Assembly: GCF_004010095.1 (NCBI RefSeq)
Contig: NZ_RRYD01000022.1
Coordinates: 1-49,236, forward strand
Direction: 5' to 3'
DNA from: Lacticaseibacillus hulanensis
Lineage (GTDB): Bacteria > Bacillota > Bacilli > Lactobacillales > Lactobacillaceae
Length of the DNA: 49,236 nt
Part shown: positions 41,509-49,236 of the stretch, one piece after another
How positions within the stretch are numbered: the stretch's first letter is position 1
How the letters are laid out: each line of letters begins with the position of its first letter
Translations under genes and position numbers: made by a program
Notes under the pieces: generated by a model
Told to the model about the DNA's origin: nothing
The model's database searches: none
Seen by the model: only the letters and a program-made list of their open reading frames with translations

Positions 41509-44214
41509 ATGCCCAAAAAAGTAACCGATACACCGATGATGCAGCAATACAAGGCCGTGAAGGCGCAGTATCCCGACGCCTTTTTGTTCTACCGCATCGG
41601 TGACTTTTACGAATTGTTCTTCGATGACGCGATTAAGGGGTCCCAGCTGCTGGAATTAACGTTAACCGCGCGGAACAAGTCGGCGGACAACCCCATCCCC
41701 ATGTGTGGGGTGCCCCACCATGCAGTGGATAACTATATCAACATTCTGATTGATCAGGGCTACAAGGTGGCCATCTGTGAACAAATGGAAGACCCCAAGC
41801 TGGCGGTGGGGATGGTTAAGCGCGCCGTTATTCAGCTGGTCACCCCCGGGACATCAATGAACATCCACCCGGGTGAGGCCAAGAAGAACAACTACCTGAG
41901 TGCGGTGCTACCCCTTAATCCCGGGTTCGGCTTTGCGTACAGCGACTTATCCACCGGTGAATTGAAGGTCACCGTCCTTGCTGACTTATTCAGTGTGGAA
42001 AACGAGCTGTCGGCACTGGGGTCAGTCGAAATCGTTGTGCCCGAAAACCTGGACGACACGGTCGCAAAGGCGCTCCACAGCGGCGATCGATTGCTGAGTG
42101 TGCAAAAAGACGACGGCAAAAAGCACGCCGAAATTAGTTACGTCACCCAGGACCTGGATGATTTGGCCGAAATCGACGTGGTGACCATGCTGATGCGGTA
42201 CCTGCTCGACACGCAAAAGCGCAGCCTGGCGCACATTCAAAAGGCAGTTACCTACGCACCCGCGGCATTCCTCGACATGGACGCCGATGCCCGCCGGAAC
42301 TTGGACATTGTTGCCAACAGCCGCACGGGGAAGAAGGCCGGGAGTCTGCTCGGCCTGCTGGATAGCACCCAGACCGCCATGGGTGGGCGGATGCTGCGGA
42401 CATGGTTGGAACGGCCACTGCTGGATGTCAGCGCGATTAATGAGCGGCAAGAGCAGGTCCAGACCTTGCTTGATAATTTCTTTGAACGCACCGAACTGGC
42501 GGATGCGCTGCGCAAGGTGTATGACCTCGAGCGGCTCGCGGGCCGGGTTGCGTTTGGCAACGTGAACGGGCGCGACTTGCTCCAGCTGGCCACCAGTTTG
42601 GACCAAATGCCGACGATTGAGGACATTCTGGGGCGAATGGCTGCCCCGAGCATGGCACCGTACCAGCAGCTGGACCTCGTGGGGGACATTGCCGACTTGA
42701 TTCACCGTGCCATCACCGACGAGCCCCCAATCTCCGTGAAGGAGGGCGGTGTGATTCGGGATGGCTACGACGAGCAGCTGGACCACTACCGCGAAATTTC
42801 GCGCTCCAGCAAGACCTGGCTCGCCAATTTGGAAGCAAGCGAGCGCGAGAAGACGGGTATCCACAACCTGAAGATTCGCTTCACTTCGGTGTTTGGGTAC
42901 TTCATTGAGGTGACCAAGTCCAACCTGGCCAACGTGCCAGAAGACCGCTACGAGCGCAAGCAGACGTTGACCAACGCCGAGCGGTTCATTACCCCGGAAC
43001 TTAAGGCCAAGGAAAGCGAGATTCTGGAGGCACAGGCCAGTTCCACCGCCCTCGAATACACGCTCTTCACCAAGGTGCGTGACGACATCAAGGAGCAGAT
43101 TGGCCGGTTGCAGGCATTAGCTGCTAAGGTTGCCGAGCTTGACGTCCTGCAGAGTTTTGCCCAGCTGGCCGAGAACCAGCATTTTGTCCGGCCGGAGATG
43201 AGCAAAACCAGTCACGACGTTGAAATCGTTGGCGGCCGCCACCCGGTTGTGGAAAAGGTGATTGGTAAGTCCAGTTACATTCCAAACGATGTGTTCATGA
43301 GTGACGGTGTGGACATGCTCCTCATCACGGGGCCCAACATGTCCGGGAAGAGCACGTACATGCGGCAAATGGCGCTCATCGTGATTATGGCCCAGGCGGG
43401 GAGTTTTGTGCCCGCGACCAGTGCGAAGCTGCCAATTTTTGACCACATTTTCACCCGAATTGGCGCGGCCGATGACCTGGCGAACGGGCAGAGTACGTTC
43501 ATGGTCGAGATGCTAGAGGCCAACGAGGCGCTTAGTCACGCGACCAATCGCAGTCTGATTCTGTTTGACGAAATCGGGCGCGGGACCGCCACTTACGACG
43601 GGATGGCGCTGGCGCAGGCCATTATTGAGTATCTGCACGACCACGTGCACGCCAAGACGCTGTTTTCGACACATTACCACGAACTAACGGCGCTGGCGCA
43701 GTCGCTGCCGCACCTGAAGAATGTTCACGTCGGCGCAACGCTGGAGAATGGTAACCTGGTGTTCCAGCACAAGATGCTCGCAGGTCCCGCCGACAAGTCG
43801 TACGGGATTCATGTTGCCAAACTGGCTGGGCTGCCGAATGAGTTGCTGAGACGTGCCGATAGCATTTTGCAGACACTGGAGGGCAAGGAGCAGGTCCAGA
43901 TTCCGGCCGCTAACGAGCAAACGGAATCCGGCACCACTGCCGTGCAGCCAGACGTGCCAGCGGGGGCGCACGCTGATGCATATGCGGATACGGCCGAACC
44001 CGCCGCGGTTGTGGCCGATACGCCGGCAGACGGGGCGGATGAGCAACTCGAATTGTTCGCGCCGGAGCCAGTTAAGCCGGTCAAGACGGCGCGTTCGAAG
44101 AAGGAGGAGGCGGTTCTTCGTGAGCTCGCCGACTTTGACCTAATGGGGGCCAACCCGATGGCCGCAATGAACCTATTGTACGGACTGCAGCAGAAACTAA
44201 AGTCAGGGAAGTGA
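41509..44214 (+). CDS. mutS: DNA mismatch repair protein MutS
   Basis: 901-residue mismatch recognition ATPase. Mismatch-binding [15 protein letters not shown] (the F-x-E motif), Walker [10 protein letters not shown], Walker B DEIGRGT, and H-T-H-like contacts in [12 protein letters not shown] Pro/Ala/Glu-rich linker (about residues 810-860) precedes a C-terminal end [12 protein letters not shown]. The ATG at 41509 follows GAGAGGGAAAATTAA. mutL begins 5 nt after its stop. Confidence 0.97.
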   Translation: MPKKVTDTPMMQQYKAVKAQYPDAFLFYRIGDFYELFFDDAIKGSQLLELTLTARNKSADNPIPMCGVPHHAVDNYINILIDQGYKVAICEQMEDPKLAVGMVKRAVIQLVTPGTSMNIHPGEAKKNNYLSAVLPLNPGFGFAYSDLSTGELKVTVLADLFSVENELSALGSVEIVVPENLDDTVAKALHSGDRLLSVQKDDGKKHAEISYVTQDLDDLAEIDVVTMLMRYLLDTQKRSLAHIQKAVTYAPAAFLDMDADARRNLDIVANSRTGKKAGSLLGLLDSTQTAMGGRMLRTWLERPLLDVSAINERQEQVQTLLDNFFERTELADALRKVYDLERLAGRVAFGNVNGRDLLQLATSLDQMPTIEDILGRMAAPSMAPYQQLDLVGDIADLIHRAITDEPPISVKEGGVIRDGYDEQLDHYREISRSSKTWLANLEASEREKTGIHNLKIRFTSVFGYFIEVTKSNLANVPEDRYERKQTLTNAERFITPELKAKESEILEAQASSTALEYTLFTKVRDDIKEQIGRLQALAAKVAELDVLQSFAQLAENQHFVRPEMSKTSHDVEIVGGRHPVVEKVIGKSSYIPNDVFMSDGVDMLLITGPNMSGKSTYMRQMALIVIMAQAGSFVPATSAKLPIFDHIFTRIGAADDLANGQSTFMVEMLEANEALSHATNRSLILFDEIGRGTATYDGMALAQAIIEYLHDHVHAKTLFSTHYHELTALAQSLPHLKNVHVGATLENGNLVFQHKMLAGPADKSYGIHVAKLAGLPNELLRRADSILQTLEGKEQVQIPAANEQTESGTTAVQPDVPAGAHADAYADTAEPAAVVADTPADGADEQLELFAPEPVKPVKTARSKKEEAVLRELADFDLMGANPMAAMNLLYGLQQKLKSGK

Positions 44215-44218
44215 TCTT

Positions 44219-46312
44219 GTGCCACAGATTCACGAGCTATCCGAAGCGCTCAGCAACCAAATTTCAGCCGGTGAAGTGATTGAACGGCCCGCGTCCGTGA
44301 TTAAGGAACTGGCAGAAAACAGTATCGACGCCGGGGCCACCCAGATTGATATCCGGGTGGTCGATGCCGGCCTCACCTTAATGGAAGTAATGGACAACGG
44401 TAGCGGGATTGAGCGCGAAGACGTGCCCACGGCCTTCAAGCGCCACGCGACCAGTAAGATTGCGACGGTGCGTGATTTGTTCGCCATCCACTCGCTCGGG
44501 TTTCGCGGTGAGGCGCTCGCCTCGATTGCCTCCGTTGCGGATGTGACCCTAGAAACCGCCACGGTGGCCGGTGAAGGGACCCTGGCGCACCTGGTCGGCG
44601 GTAAGATGGTCGACCAGCACAGTCAGGCGTTCCGGCAGGGGACTACTATTCGCGTGGCCAACCTGTTCTTCAACACGCCGGCGCGGCTGAAGTACGTGCG
44701 CTCCCAGGCGACCGAACTGAGTCACATTGTGGACATTGTTAGCCGCCTGGCGCTCGGGCATCCCGAAATCGCGTTTACCCTGCGCAACGGGGACAAGGTG
44801 ACCTTCAAAACCACGGGCAACGGCGATATGCAGCAAACCATCGCCGGGGTCTACGGGGTGGCGATTGCCAAATCGATGTTGCCGATTAGCACGTCTGACA
44901 GTGATTTTAGTATTAACGGGTTTGTGAGCCTGCCCGACACGACGCGCTCAAGCCGAAACAGCATCACGCTGCTCATCAACGGCCGCTACTTCAAGAATTA
45001 CAACCTGGTTAAGGGTATCATTGCCGGCTATGGCTCCAAGCTCATGGTCGGCCGGTTCCCGGTTGCCGTTGTGGCGATTGAACTTGACCCGCACCTAATT
45101 GACGTCAACGTGCACCCCACCAAGCAAGAGGTGCGCATCAGCAAGGAAAAGGAACTGGCGGAACTACTCAAAACCAGTATTTACGGGCGGCTGAGCAACC
45201 AGAACCTCATTCCGGACGCGCTCCACAACCTGAATAAGGCGCCGCGTGGGGGCAAGAAGGCCGAACAGACCAATCTTGAACTCACGCGCAATGCCGACAT
45301 GGTGCACGAGCGGACGCTGACGGCGCCGCAGCCGGGAAGCACGGCGGCGAGCACCATGGCAACGGGGCGTTCCCTGTTTGGCTTGCCCGCAGACCAAACG
45401 GCGCGGCGCAAAACGCAAGACTGGACGCCGGCGGAAGGTGCCAGCAAGCAGGGCGACTCGGCAAGTCAGCCGGCGCCAGATACGGCAAGTCTTGAGCAAC
45501 CGGCAGCACCTGGGGACGCGGGCAGCGACCTCAGCATCGATCAGCTGGACGCCAGGAGTATTTTCACCGAGCCCGACCGGTTGGCCGAGTGGGACGCAAA
45601 GTACGGTCGGCCGGACCCCAAGGTGAGTCCGTTCGGCAATCTGCCGGGTGAAGATTCGCCGGCAGAGCAAGTTGACCTGGGACCAATCGGCAGCACGGAA
45701 CCATTTCCCGAGCTGCGCTACTTGGGCCAACTGCACGGCACGTACCTGCTGGCGGAAACCGACAAGGCGTTTTACATGGTTGACCAGCACGCGGCCCAGG
45801 AACGCATTAATTACGAGTATTATCGCGTGGAAATCGGTAAGGTTGAGCAGGCTCAGCAGCAATTGCTCACGCCGATTGTGCTCGATTATCCGGCCGGGGA
45901 TGCGCTCAAGATTCGCGCGGCCCACGATGTGCTGGCGCAAGTTGGCGTTTACCTCGATGACTTTGGGCAAAACAGCTTCATTGCTAGCAGTCACCCAACC
46001 TGGTTCAAGGCGGGTCAGGAAGAGGACACACTGAAGGAAATGATTGACTGGGTGCTTGCGGGCGGCCACATCACGGTTGCCCAATTCCGGGAAAAGGCCG
46101 CAATCATGATGAGCTGCAAACGCGCGATTAAGGCGAACCACCACCTGGATTCACGTCAGGCGCAGGCACTGCTCACCAAGCTGGCCGAAGCCGAAAATCC
46201 GTACAACTGCCCGCACGGTCGGCCGGTGCTTGTGTCGTTTAGCAATACAGATTTGGAAAAGATGTTCAAACGAATTCAGGACAGTCACGAAAGCGATAGG
46301 TGGAGTGAATAA
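44219..46312 (+). CDS. mutL: DNA mismatch repair endonuclease MutL
   Basis: 697 residues. N-terminal GHKL ATPase ([29 protein letters not shown]), a Pro/Ala-rich linker (about 340-480), and a C-terminal nicking domain with [12 protein letters not shown], the DQHA(X)2E(X)4E metal motif, plus [20 protein letters not shown] and FKR. Species lacking MutH use this activity. Starts at GTG 44219. It continues into maf with an overlap, so mutSL-maf is one operon. Confidence 0.96.
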   Translation: MPQIHELSEALSNQISAGEVIERPASVIKELAENSIDAGATQIDIRVVDAGLTLMEVMDNGSGIEREDVPTAFKRHATSKIATVRDLFAIHSLGFRGEALASIASVADVTLETATVAGEGTLAHLVGGKMVDQHSQAFRQGTTIRVANLFFNTPARLKYVRSQATELSHIVDIVSRLALGHPEIAFTLRNGDKVTFKTTGNGDMQQTIAGVYGVAIAKSMLPISTSDSDFSINGFVSLPDTTRSSRNSITLLINGRYFKNYNLVKGIIAGYGSKLMVGRFPVAVVAIELDPHLIDVNVHPTKQEVRISKEKELAELLKTSIYGRLSNQNLIPDALHNLNKAPRGGKKAEQTNLELTRNADMVHERTLTAPQPGSTAASTMATGRSLFGLPADQTARRKTQDWTPAEGASKQGDSASQPAPDTASLEQPAAPGDAGSDLSIDQLDARSIFTEPDRLAEWDAKYGRPDPKVSPFGNLPGEDSPAEQVDLGPIGSTEPFPELRYLGQLHGTYLLAETDKAFYMVDQHAAQERINYEYYRVEIGKVEQAQQQLLTPIVLDYPAGDALKIRAAHDVLAQVGVYLDDFGQNSFIASSHPTWFKAGQEEDTLKEMIDWVLAGGHITVAQFREKAAIMMSCKRAIKANHHLDSRQAQALLTKLAEAENPYNCPHGRPVLVSFSNTDLEKMFKRIQDSHESDRWSE

Positions 46313-46851
46313 TGATACTTGCAAGCGCGTCGCCGCGGCGACAGGAGTTACTTGGCCGCATCACAAGCGATTTTCAGGCGGTGCCGGCCCAGATTGATGA
46401 GCGCGCGCTGCCGCTATTGCCACCGGCGGAGTACGTGTTGGCGCTGGCGCAGGCCAAAAGCCGAGAAGTTGCCGGCCGTTACCCGGGCGAGCGCATTATC
46501 GCGGCCGACACGATGGTGGCGTTCGGCGATGAAATGCTCGGCAAACCGGCAGACGAAGATGCCGCCCGCCAGATGATCCGCAAGCTGGCGGGGCAGACCC
46601 ACCACGTGCACACGGGACTGGTTGTCCGGCAGGCAAATGGGCAGGAAGAAAGCCGCGTCGTCACAACGGCGGTCACCTTCTGGCCGTTGTCTGATGCCGA
46701 GATTGAACTGTATCTGCAACAAAACAGCTACATGGGTAAGGCCGGTGCGTACGGTATTCAGGATGATGGGGCCTTTCTCATCAAGAAAATTGATGGTGAT
46801 TACTACAACGTGATGGGCTTGCCGCTCAGCACTCTGGTGCGCATGCTGTAA
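46312..46851 (+). CDS. maf: Maf family nucleotide pyrophosphatase
   Basis: 179-residue nucleotide pyrophosphatase; family members hydrolyse dTTP/UTP and modified bases and influence septum formation. Begins [13 protein letters not shown], the Maf hallmark, with the conserved AADTMVAF and [10 protein letters not shown]. The ATG at 46312 overlaps the mutL stop (TAATGAT). The next genes are ruvA-ruvB. Confidence 0.95.
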   Translation: MILASASPRRQELLGRITSDFQAVPAQIDERALPLLPPAEYVLALAQAKSREVAGRYPGERIIAADTMVAFGDEMLGKPADEDAARQMIRKLAGQTHHVHTGLVVRQANGQEESRVVTTAVTFWPLSDAEIELYLQQNSYMGKAGAYGIQDDGAFLIKKIDGDYYNVMGLPLSTLVRML

Positions 46852-46957
46852 TTGGGCGCGGCTTGTGCTAGAATTAACTACGAAAATACGTTCGCTATTG
46901 GACGTAACTAAATGAAGTCCCGCGGCGCCTTTGCGGTGTGCGGGTGGAGGGTTTCGG

Positions 46958-47551
46958 ATGTATGAATTTTTCCGCGGCAAGGTCGCAGCCGTCGCACCAG
47001 ATTGTGTTGTTATTGATGTGAATGGCGTTGGCTACCGGTTGCTGGTTGCCAACCCGTACCATTTTCACGTTGGCGAGGAGGCCATGGTTTACGCCCAACT
47101 AATCATCCGTGAAAACGAGCAGAGTCTGTACGGGTTCAACGATGAAGAGCAAAAGCGCGTGTTCAACCTGTTGTTGTCCGTGACCGGGATTGGGCCGAAG
47201 AGTGCGCTTGCAATCTTAGCCAACGTGGACACGAACGGCCTGGCGCAGGCGATTGCCAGTAACGATGTCGCCTTCCTCACGCGGTTTCCTGGGGTGGGGA
47301 AGAAGACCGCGGCCCAGATTGTTCTGGACCTGCAGGGCAAAATCGACAAGCACGTGGACCTGTTCACTCCCGAGGTTGCGGACTCCGCACAGCCTACCAG
47401 TTCGAAGTTAAGCGATGCACTGGCGGCGCTGATTGCCCTCGGCTTTACCGAACGGGAAGTTAACAAGATTGAACCAAAACTACTGAAAATGGATCTGAGT
47501 GACACCGACGCGTACCTGCGTGCCGGCCTGAAGCTACTCACTAAGCATTAA
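46958..47551 (+). CDS. ruvA: Holliday junction DNA-binding protein RuvA
   Basis: 197 residues, tetrameric junction binder. N-terminal OB fold ([28 protein letters not shown]), two helix-hairpin-helix motifs ([12 protein letters not shown] and [16 protein letters not shown]), and a C-terminal three-helix domain that contacts RuvB. Start at ATG 46958, GGTGGAGGGTTTCGG upstream; the 9-residue extension to 46931 lacks support. Confidence 0.97.
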   Translation: MYEFFRGKVAAVAPDCVVIDVNGVGYRLLVANPYHFHVGEEAMVYAQLIIRENEQSLYGFNDEEQKRVFNLLLSVTGIGPKSALAILANVDTNGLAQAIASNDVAFLTRFPGVGKKTAAQIVLDLQGKIDKHVDLFTPEVADSAQPTSSKLSDALAALIALGFTEREVNKIEPKLLKMDLSDTDAYLRAGLKLLTKH

Positions 47552-47589
47552 GACGAAGGTGCGGGTTGCACATTCGGGAAAGGACGCAA

Positions 47590-48606
47590 ATGACGGAGGA
47601 AGAACGCCTACTTGCCAGCAGCGAGCAAGATGAAGATGTCGCCGCAGCGAACACACTGCGGCCGACTACGCTTGCACAATACATTGGCCAGGATGCAGTT
47701 AAAAATCAGCTAGACGTGTACATTACCGCCGCCAAGAAGCGCGAGGAATCACTTGACCACGTGCTCCTGTACGGCCCGCCTGGTCTGGGGAAAACCACGA
47801 TGGCGCTGGTGATTGCCAACGAGATGGGTGTGCACATCCGGACAACCAGCGGCCCGGCAATCGATAAGCCCGGGGATCTGGTGGCACTGCTCAGTGAGCT
47901 TCAGCCTGGGGATGTCTTGTTCATTGACGAAATTCACCGCCTGCCCAAGGTGGTCGAAGAAATGCTGTATTCCGCGATGGAAGATTTCTACATCGACATC
48001 GTGGTTGGCCAGGGTCCAGCGGCGCACCCAGTGCATTTTCCGCTGCCGCCGTTCACCCTGATTGGGGCAACGACGCGCGCCGGGGTACTGTCGGCACCGC
48101 TGCGTGACCGGTTCGGGATTTCGGCGCACATGGCGTACTACACGACGGAGGACTTAGCCAAAATCGTGACGCGTTCCGCCGCAATCTTTAACCTCGCAAT
48201 CGACCCAGACGGCATCAAGGAGATTGCGCTCCGGTCACGGGGAACGCCACGGATTGCCAACCGCTTGCTCAAACGCGTTCGGGATTTTGCGGACGTTGCT
48301 GATCTAGAAACCGCGGATGCGGAACTGGTCGACACGGCACTGACCGCACTGCAGGTGGATAACCGCGGCCTGGACACGATTGACCGCAAAATTCTGCGCC
48401 TGATGATTGACCAATATAATGGTGGTCCAGTTGGCCTCAGTACAATTGCGGCCAACATCGGGGAAGAAACCGCGACAATCGAAGAAGTCTACGAGCCATA
48501 TTTGCTGCAAATCGGCTTCATCCAGCGGACACCACGCGGCCGGACGGTCACGCGCGAAGGATACGCACACATGGGCCGGACGTATCCAGAATCTTCAAAT
48601 CACTAA
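47590..48606 (+). CDS. ruvB: Holliday junction branch migration ATPase RuvB
   Basis: 338 residues. Walker [10 protein letters not shown], Walker [10 protein letters not shown], sensor region [18 protein letters not shown], arginine finger R-containing [12 protein letters not shown], and the C-terminal winged helix ([16 protein letters not shown]). Start ATG 47590 with AAAGGACGCAA; the upstream TTG at 47566 is less likely. Its stop is 2 nt before the second palindromic element, which thus replaces any ordinary terminator. queA/tgt-type genes usually follow, outside this window. Confidence 0.97.
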   Translation: MTEEERLLASSEQDEDVAAANTLRPTTLAQYIGQDAVKNQLDVYITAAKKREESLDHVLLYGPPGLGKTTMALVIANEMGVHIRTTSGPAIDKPGDLVALLSELQPGDVLFIDEIHRLPKVVEEMLYSAMEDFYIDIVVGQGPAAHPVHFPLPPFTLIGATTRAGVLSAPLRDRFGISAHMAYYTTEDLAKIVTRSAAIFNLAIDPDGIKEIALRSRGTPRIANRLLKRVRDFADVADLETADAELVDTALTALQVDNRGLDTIDRKILRLMIDQYNGGPVGLSTIAANIGEETATIEEVYEPYLLQIGFIQRTPRGRTVTREGYAHMGRTYPESSNH

Positions 48607-48608
48607 CG

Positions 48609-49236
48609 CTGTCCGGCAGCGTAAGTCGTTTTGATGAACTAGACCAGTGAGAAGGCTCCGCGTTGTGGGGCTTGCCCTCCGGGTCCGGGCTGGGCCTCGG
48701 GTGTGCTTCGCCGTGGTCGCTGTGGCGGTCGTCTGGAGCCGGAAAAGCGCCGTCTCCAGACTAAAAATTTAGCTTTGCATCGTCGCGCCGAAACCTAACT
48801 CGTACGATGCTTGGTATGTAATCGAAGCCTCTATCTCGTGCGCAAATTCTGAACGCTCCTCACACAAATCTTAATTTTTCCCTCAAGAAAACACGATGTG
48901 CCAACTGCAAAAACCGCAGTCGTCACATCGTGTTTTCTTGTTGCCACAGCTGGGCGGCACACCCGAAGCCCAGCCCGGACCCTCCGGCCAAACCCCACAC
49001 CGGTCCGCTGGATTGTAGTAAGTACCTCAGTTACCTAGTGCTACTGAACCACAAAAACAACGAAAAGTGTGGAAGATTCTGGTATTACTGTTTCCCAGTT
49101 CTGTTGAGACCGCTCAACCAGTCTTTCTTTTAACCAACGCTGTAGCGACTGGGCGGGGGCGGTGCGTGTGTAGTGCGGCTGGGATTTTCCTGTGAAAGCT
49201 ATGGTGAGAGAAGACCGATGCGGGTTTTGCATCGGG
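48609..49236. repeat. Large ornate palindromic element, copy B (inverted, runs off the window)
   Basis: Begins with CTGTCCGGCAGCG (48609-48621), 2 nt after the ruvB stop. In this orientation module 2 comes first (48653-49014) and module 1 begins near 49141. Module 2 keeps the same two symmetric 3x3 internal loops (TCC/TCC here, GGA/GGA on the other strand), the hairpin GTCTGGAG-CCGGAAAAGCGCCG-TCTCCAGAC, and the same AT stem. The core at 48823-48871 differs from copy A at only about 2 of 49 positions. The linker (49015-49140) is unlike that of copy A. Confidence 0.85.
48884..48940. repeat. Variable hairpin of the palindromic element, copy B
   Basis: CAAGAAAACACGATGTG (48884-48900) pairs perfectly with 48924-48940 (17 bp), with an inner ACTGC/GCAGT stem and A-rich loop. 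Its sequence shares essentially nothing with copy A's hairpin at the same place, yet the pairing is kept. Confidence 0.85.

Overview
The window looks like a chromosomal segment of a relatively GC-rich member of the Lactobacillaceae (Lacticaseibacillus/Schleiferilactobacillus-like; genus not settled). Reasons: strong GGAGG-type ribosome binding sites, the dnaX-ebfC-recR-yaaL-tmk-darA-holB-yabA-rsmI block, the tsaB-rimI-tsaD and abcF-rex-groESL blocks in Bacillales/Lactobacillales order, a FatA-type acyl-ACP thioesterase, an ECF-type FolT, and CIRCE-controlled groESL.

Layout. 1-7.4 kb: an SDR oxidoreductase, a FetAB-type metal exporter, a three-repeat remnant of a type I-E CRISPR array without cas genes, an NCS2 purine permease behind an attenuator-like leader, a 40-residue membrane micro-protein, a HAD phosphatase and an FAH-family enzyme. 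7.5-10.4 kb: an AT-richer islet between tRNA-Glu(CUC) and tRNA-Leu(CAG), with a putative membrane protein, a zinc-ribbon membrane protein, a DUF1643 protein and a compact three-way-junction palindrome. Beyond tRNA-Leu lies the remnant of an ABC exporter gene. 10.4-12.3 kb: a divergent amidohydrolase/TetR pair sharing three copies of an operator-like motif. 12.5-19.9 kb: the DNA replication and repair housekeeping operon, ending with the thioesterase. 21.9-25.2 kb: a THF riboswitch with folT, then the t6A genes tsaB, rimI and tsaD. 25.4-31.2 kb: an osmoprotectant ABC transporter, a flavin disulfide reductase, and a LacI regulator coupled to a HAD phosphatase. 31.3-36.7 kb: an ABC-F ATPase, Rex, and groES-groEL with two CIRCE operators. 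36.9-41.2 kb: a LOG-family hydrolase, a pentapeptide-repeat protein, a KimA-type potassium importer and an RlmA-type methyltransferase. 41.5-48.6 kb: mutS-mutL-maf-ruvA-ruvB.

The most unusual content is non-coding. A large ornate palindromic element occurs twice in opposite orientation, complete at about 19.89-20.77 kb (after the thioesterase gene) and running off the window at 48.61-49.24 kb (after ruvB). It has short terminal inverted repeats of the form CTGTCYGGCAGCG. Inside are two cloverleaf-like modules in inverted orientation, with GC-rich outer stems that carry conserved internal loops. A nearly invariant core of about 50 nt sits in one module. One hairpin has completely different sequence in the two copies but keeps its base pairing. 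I know of no described family that fits, and it is the best candidate here for something new.

Functional links: two genes point to cyclic-di-AMP and potassium control (the DarA/PstA receptor in the replication operon and KimA). Folate uptake, t6A synthesis, redox sensing (Rex) and heat shock (HrcA/CIRCE) are also represented. All calls come from reading the sequence; no database search was run.
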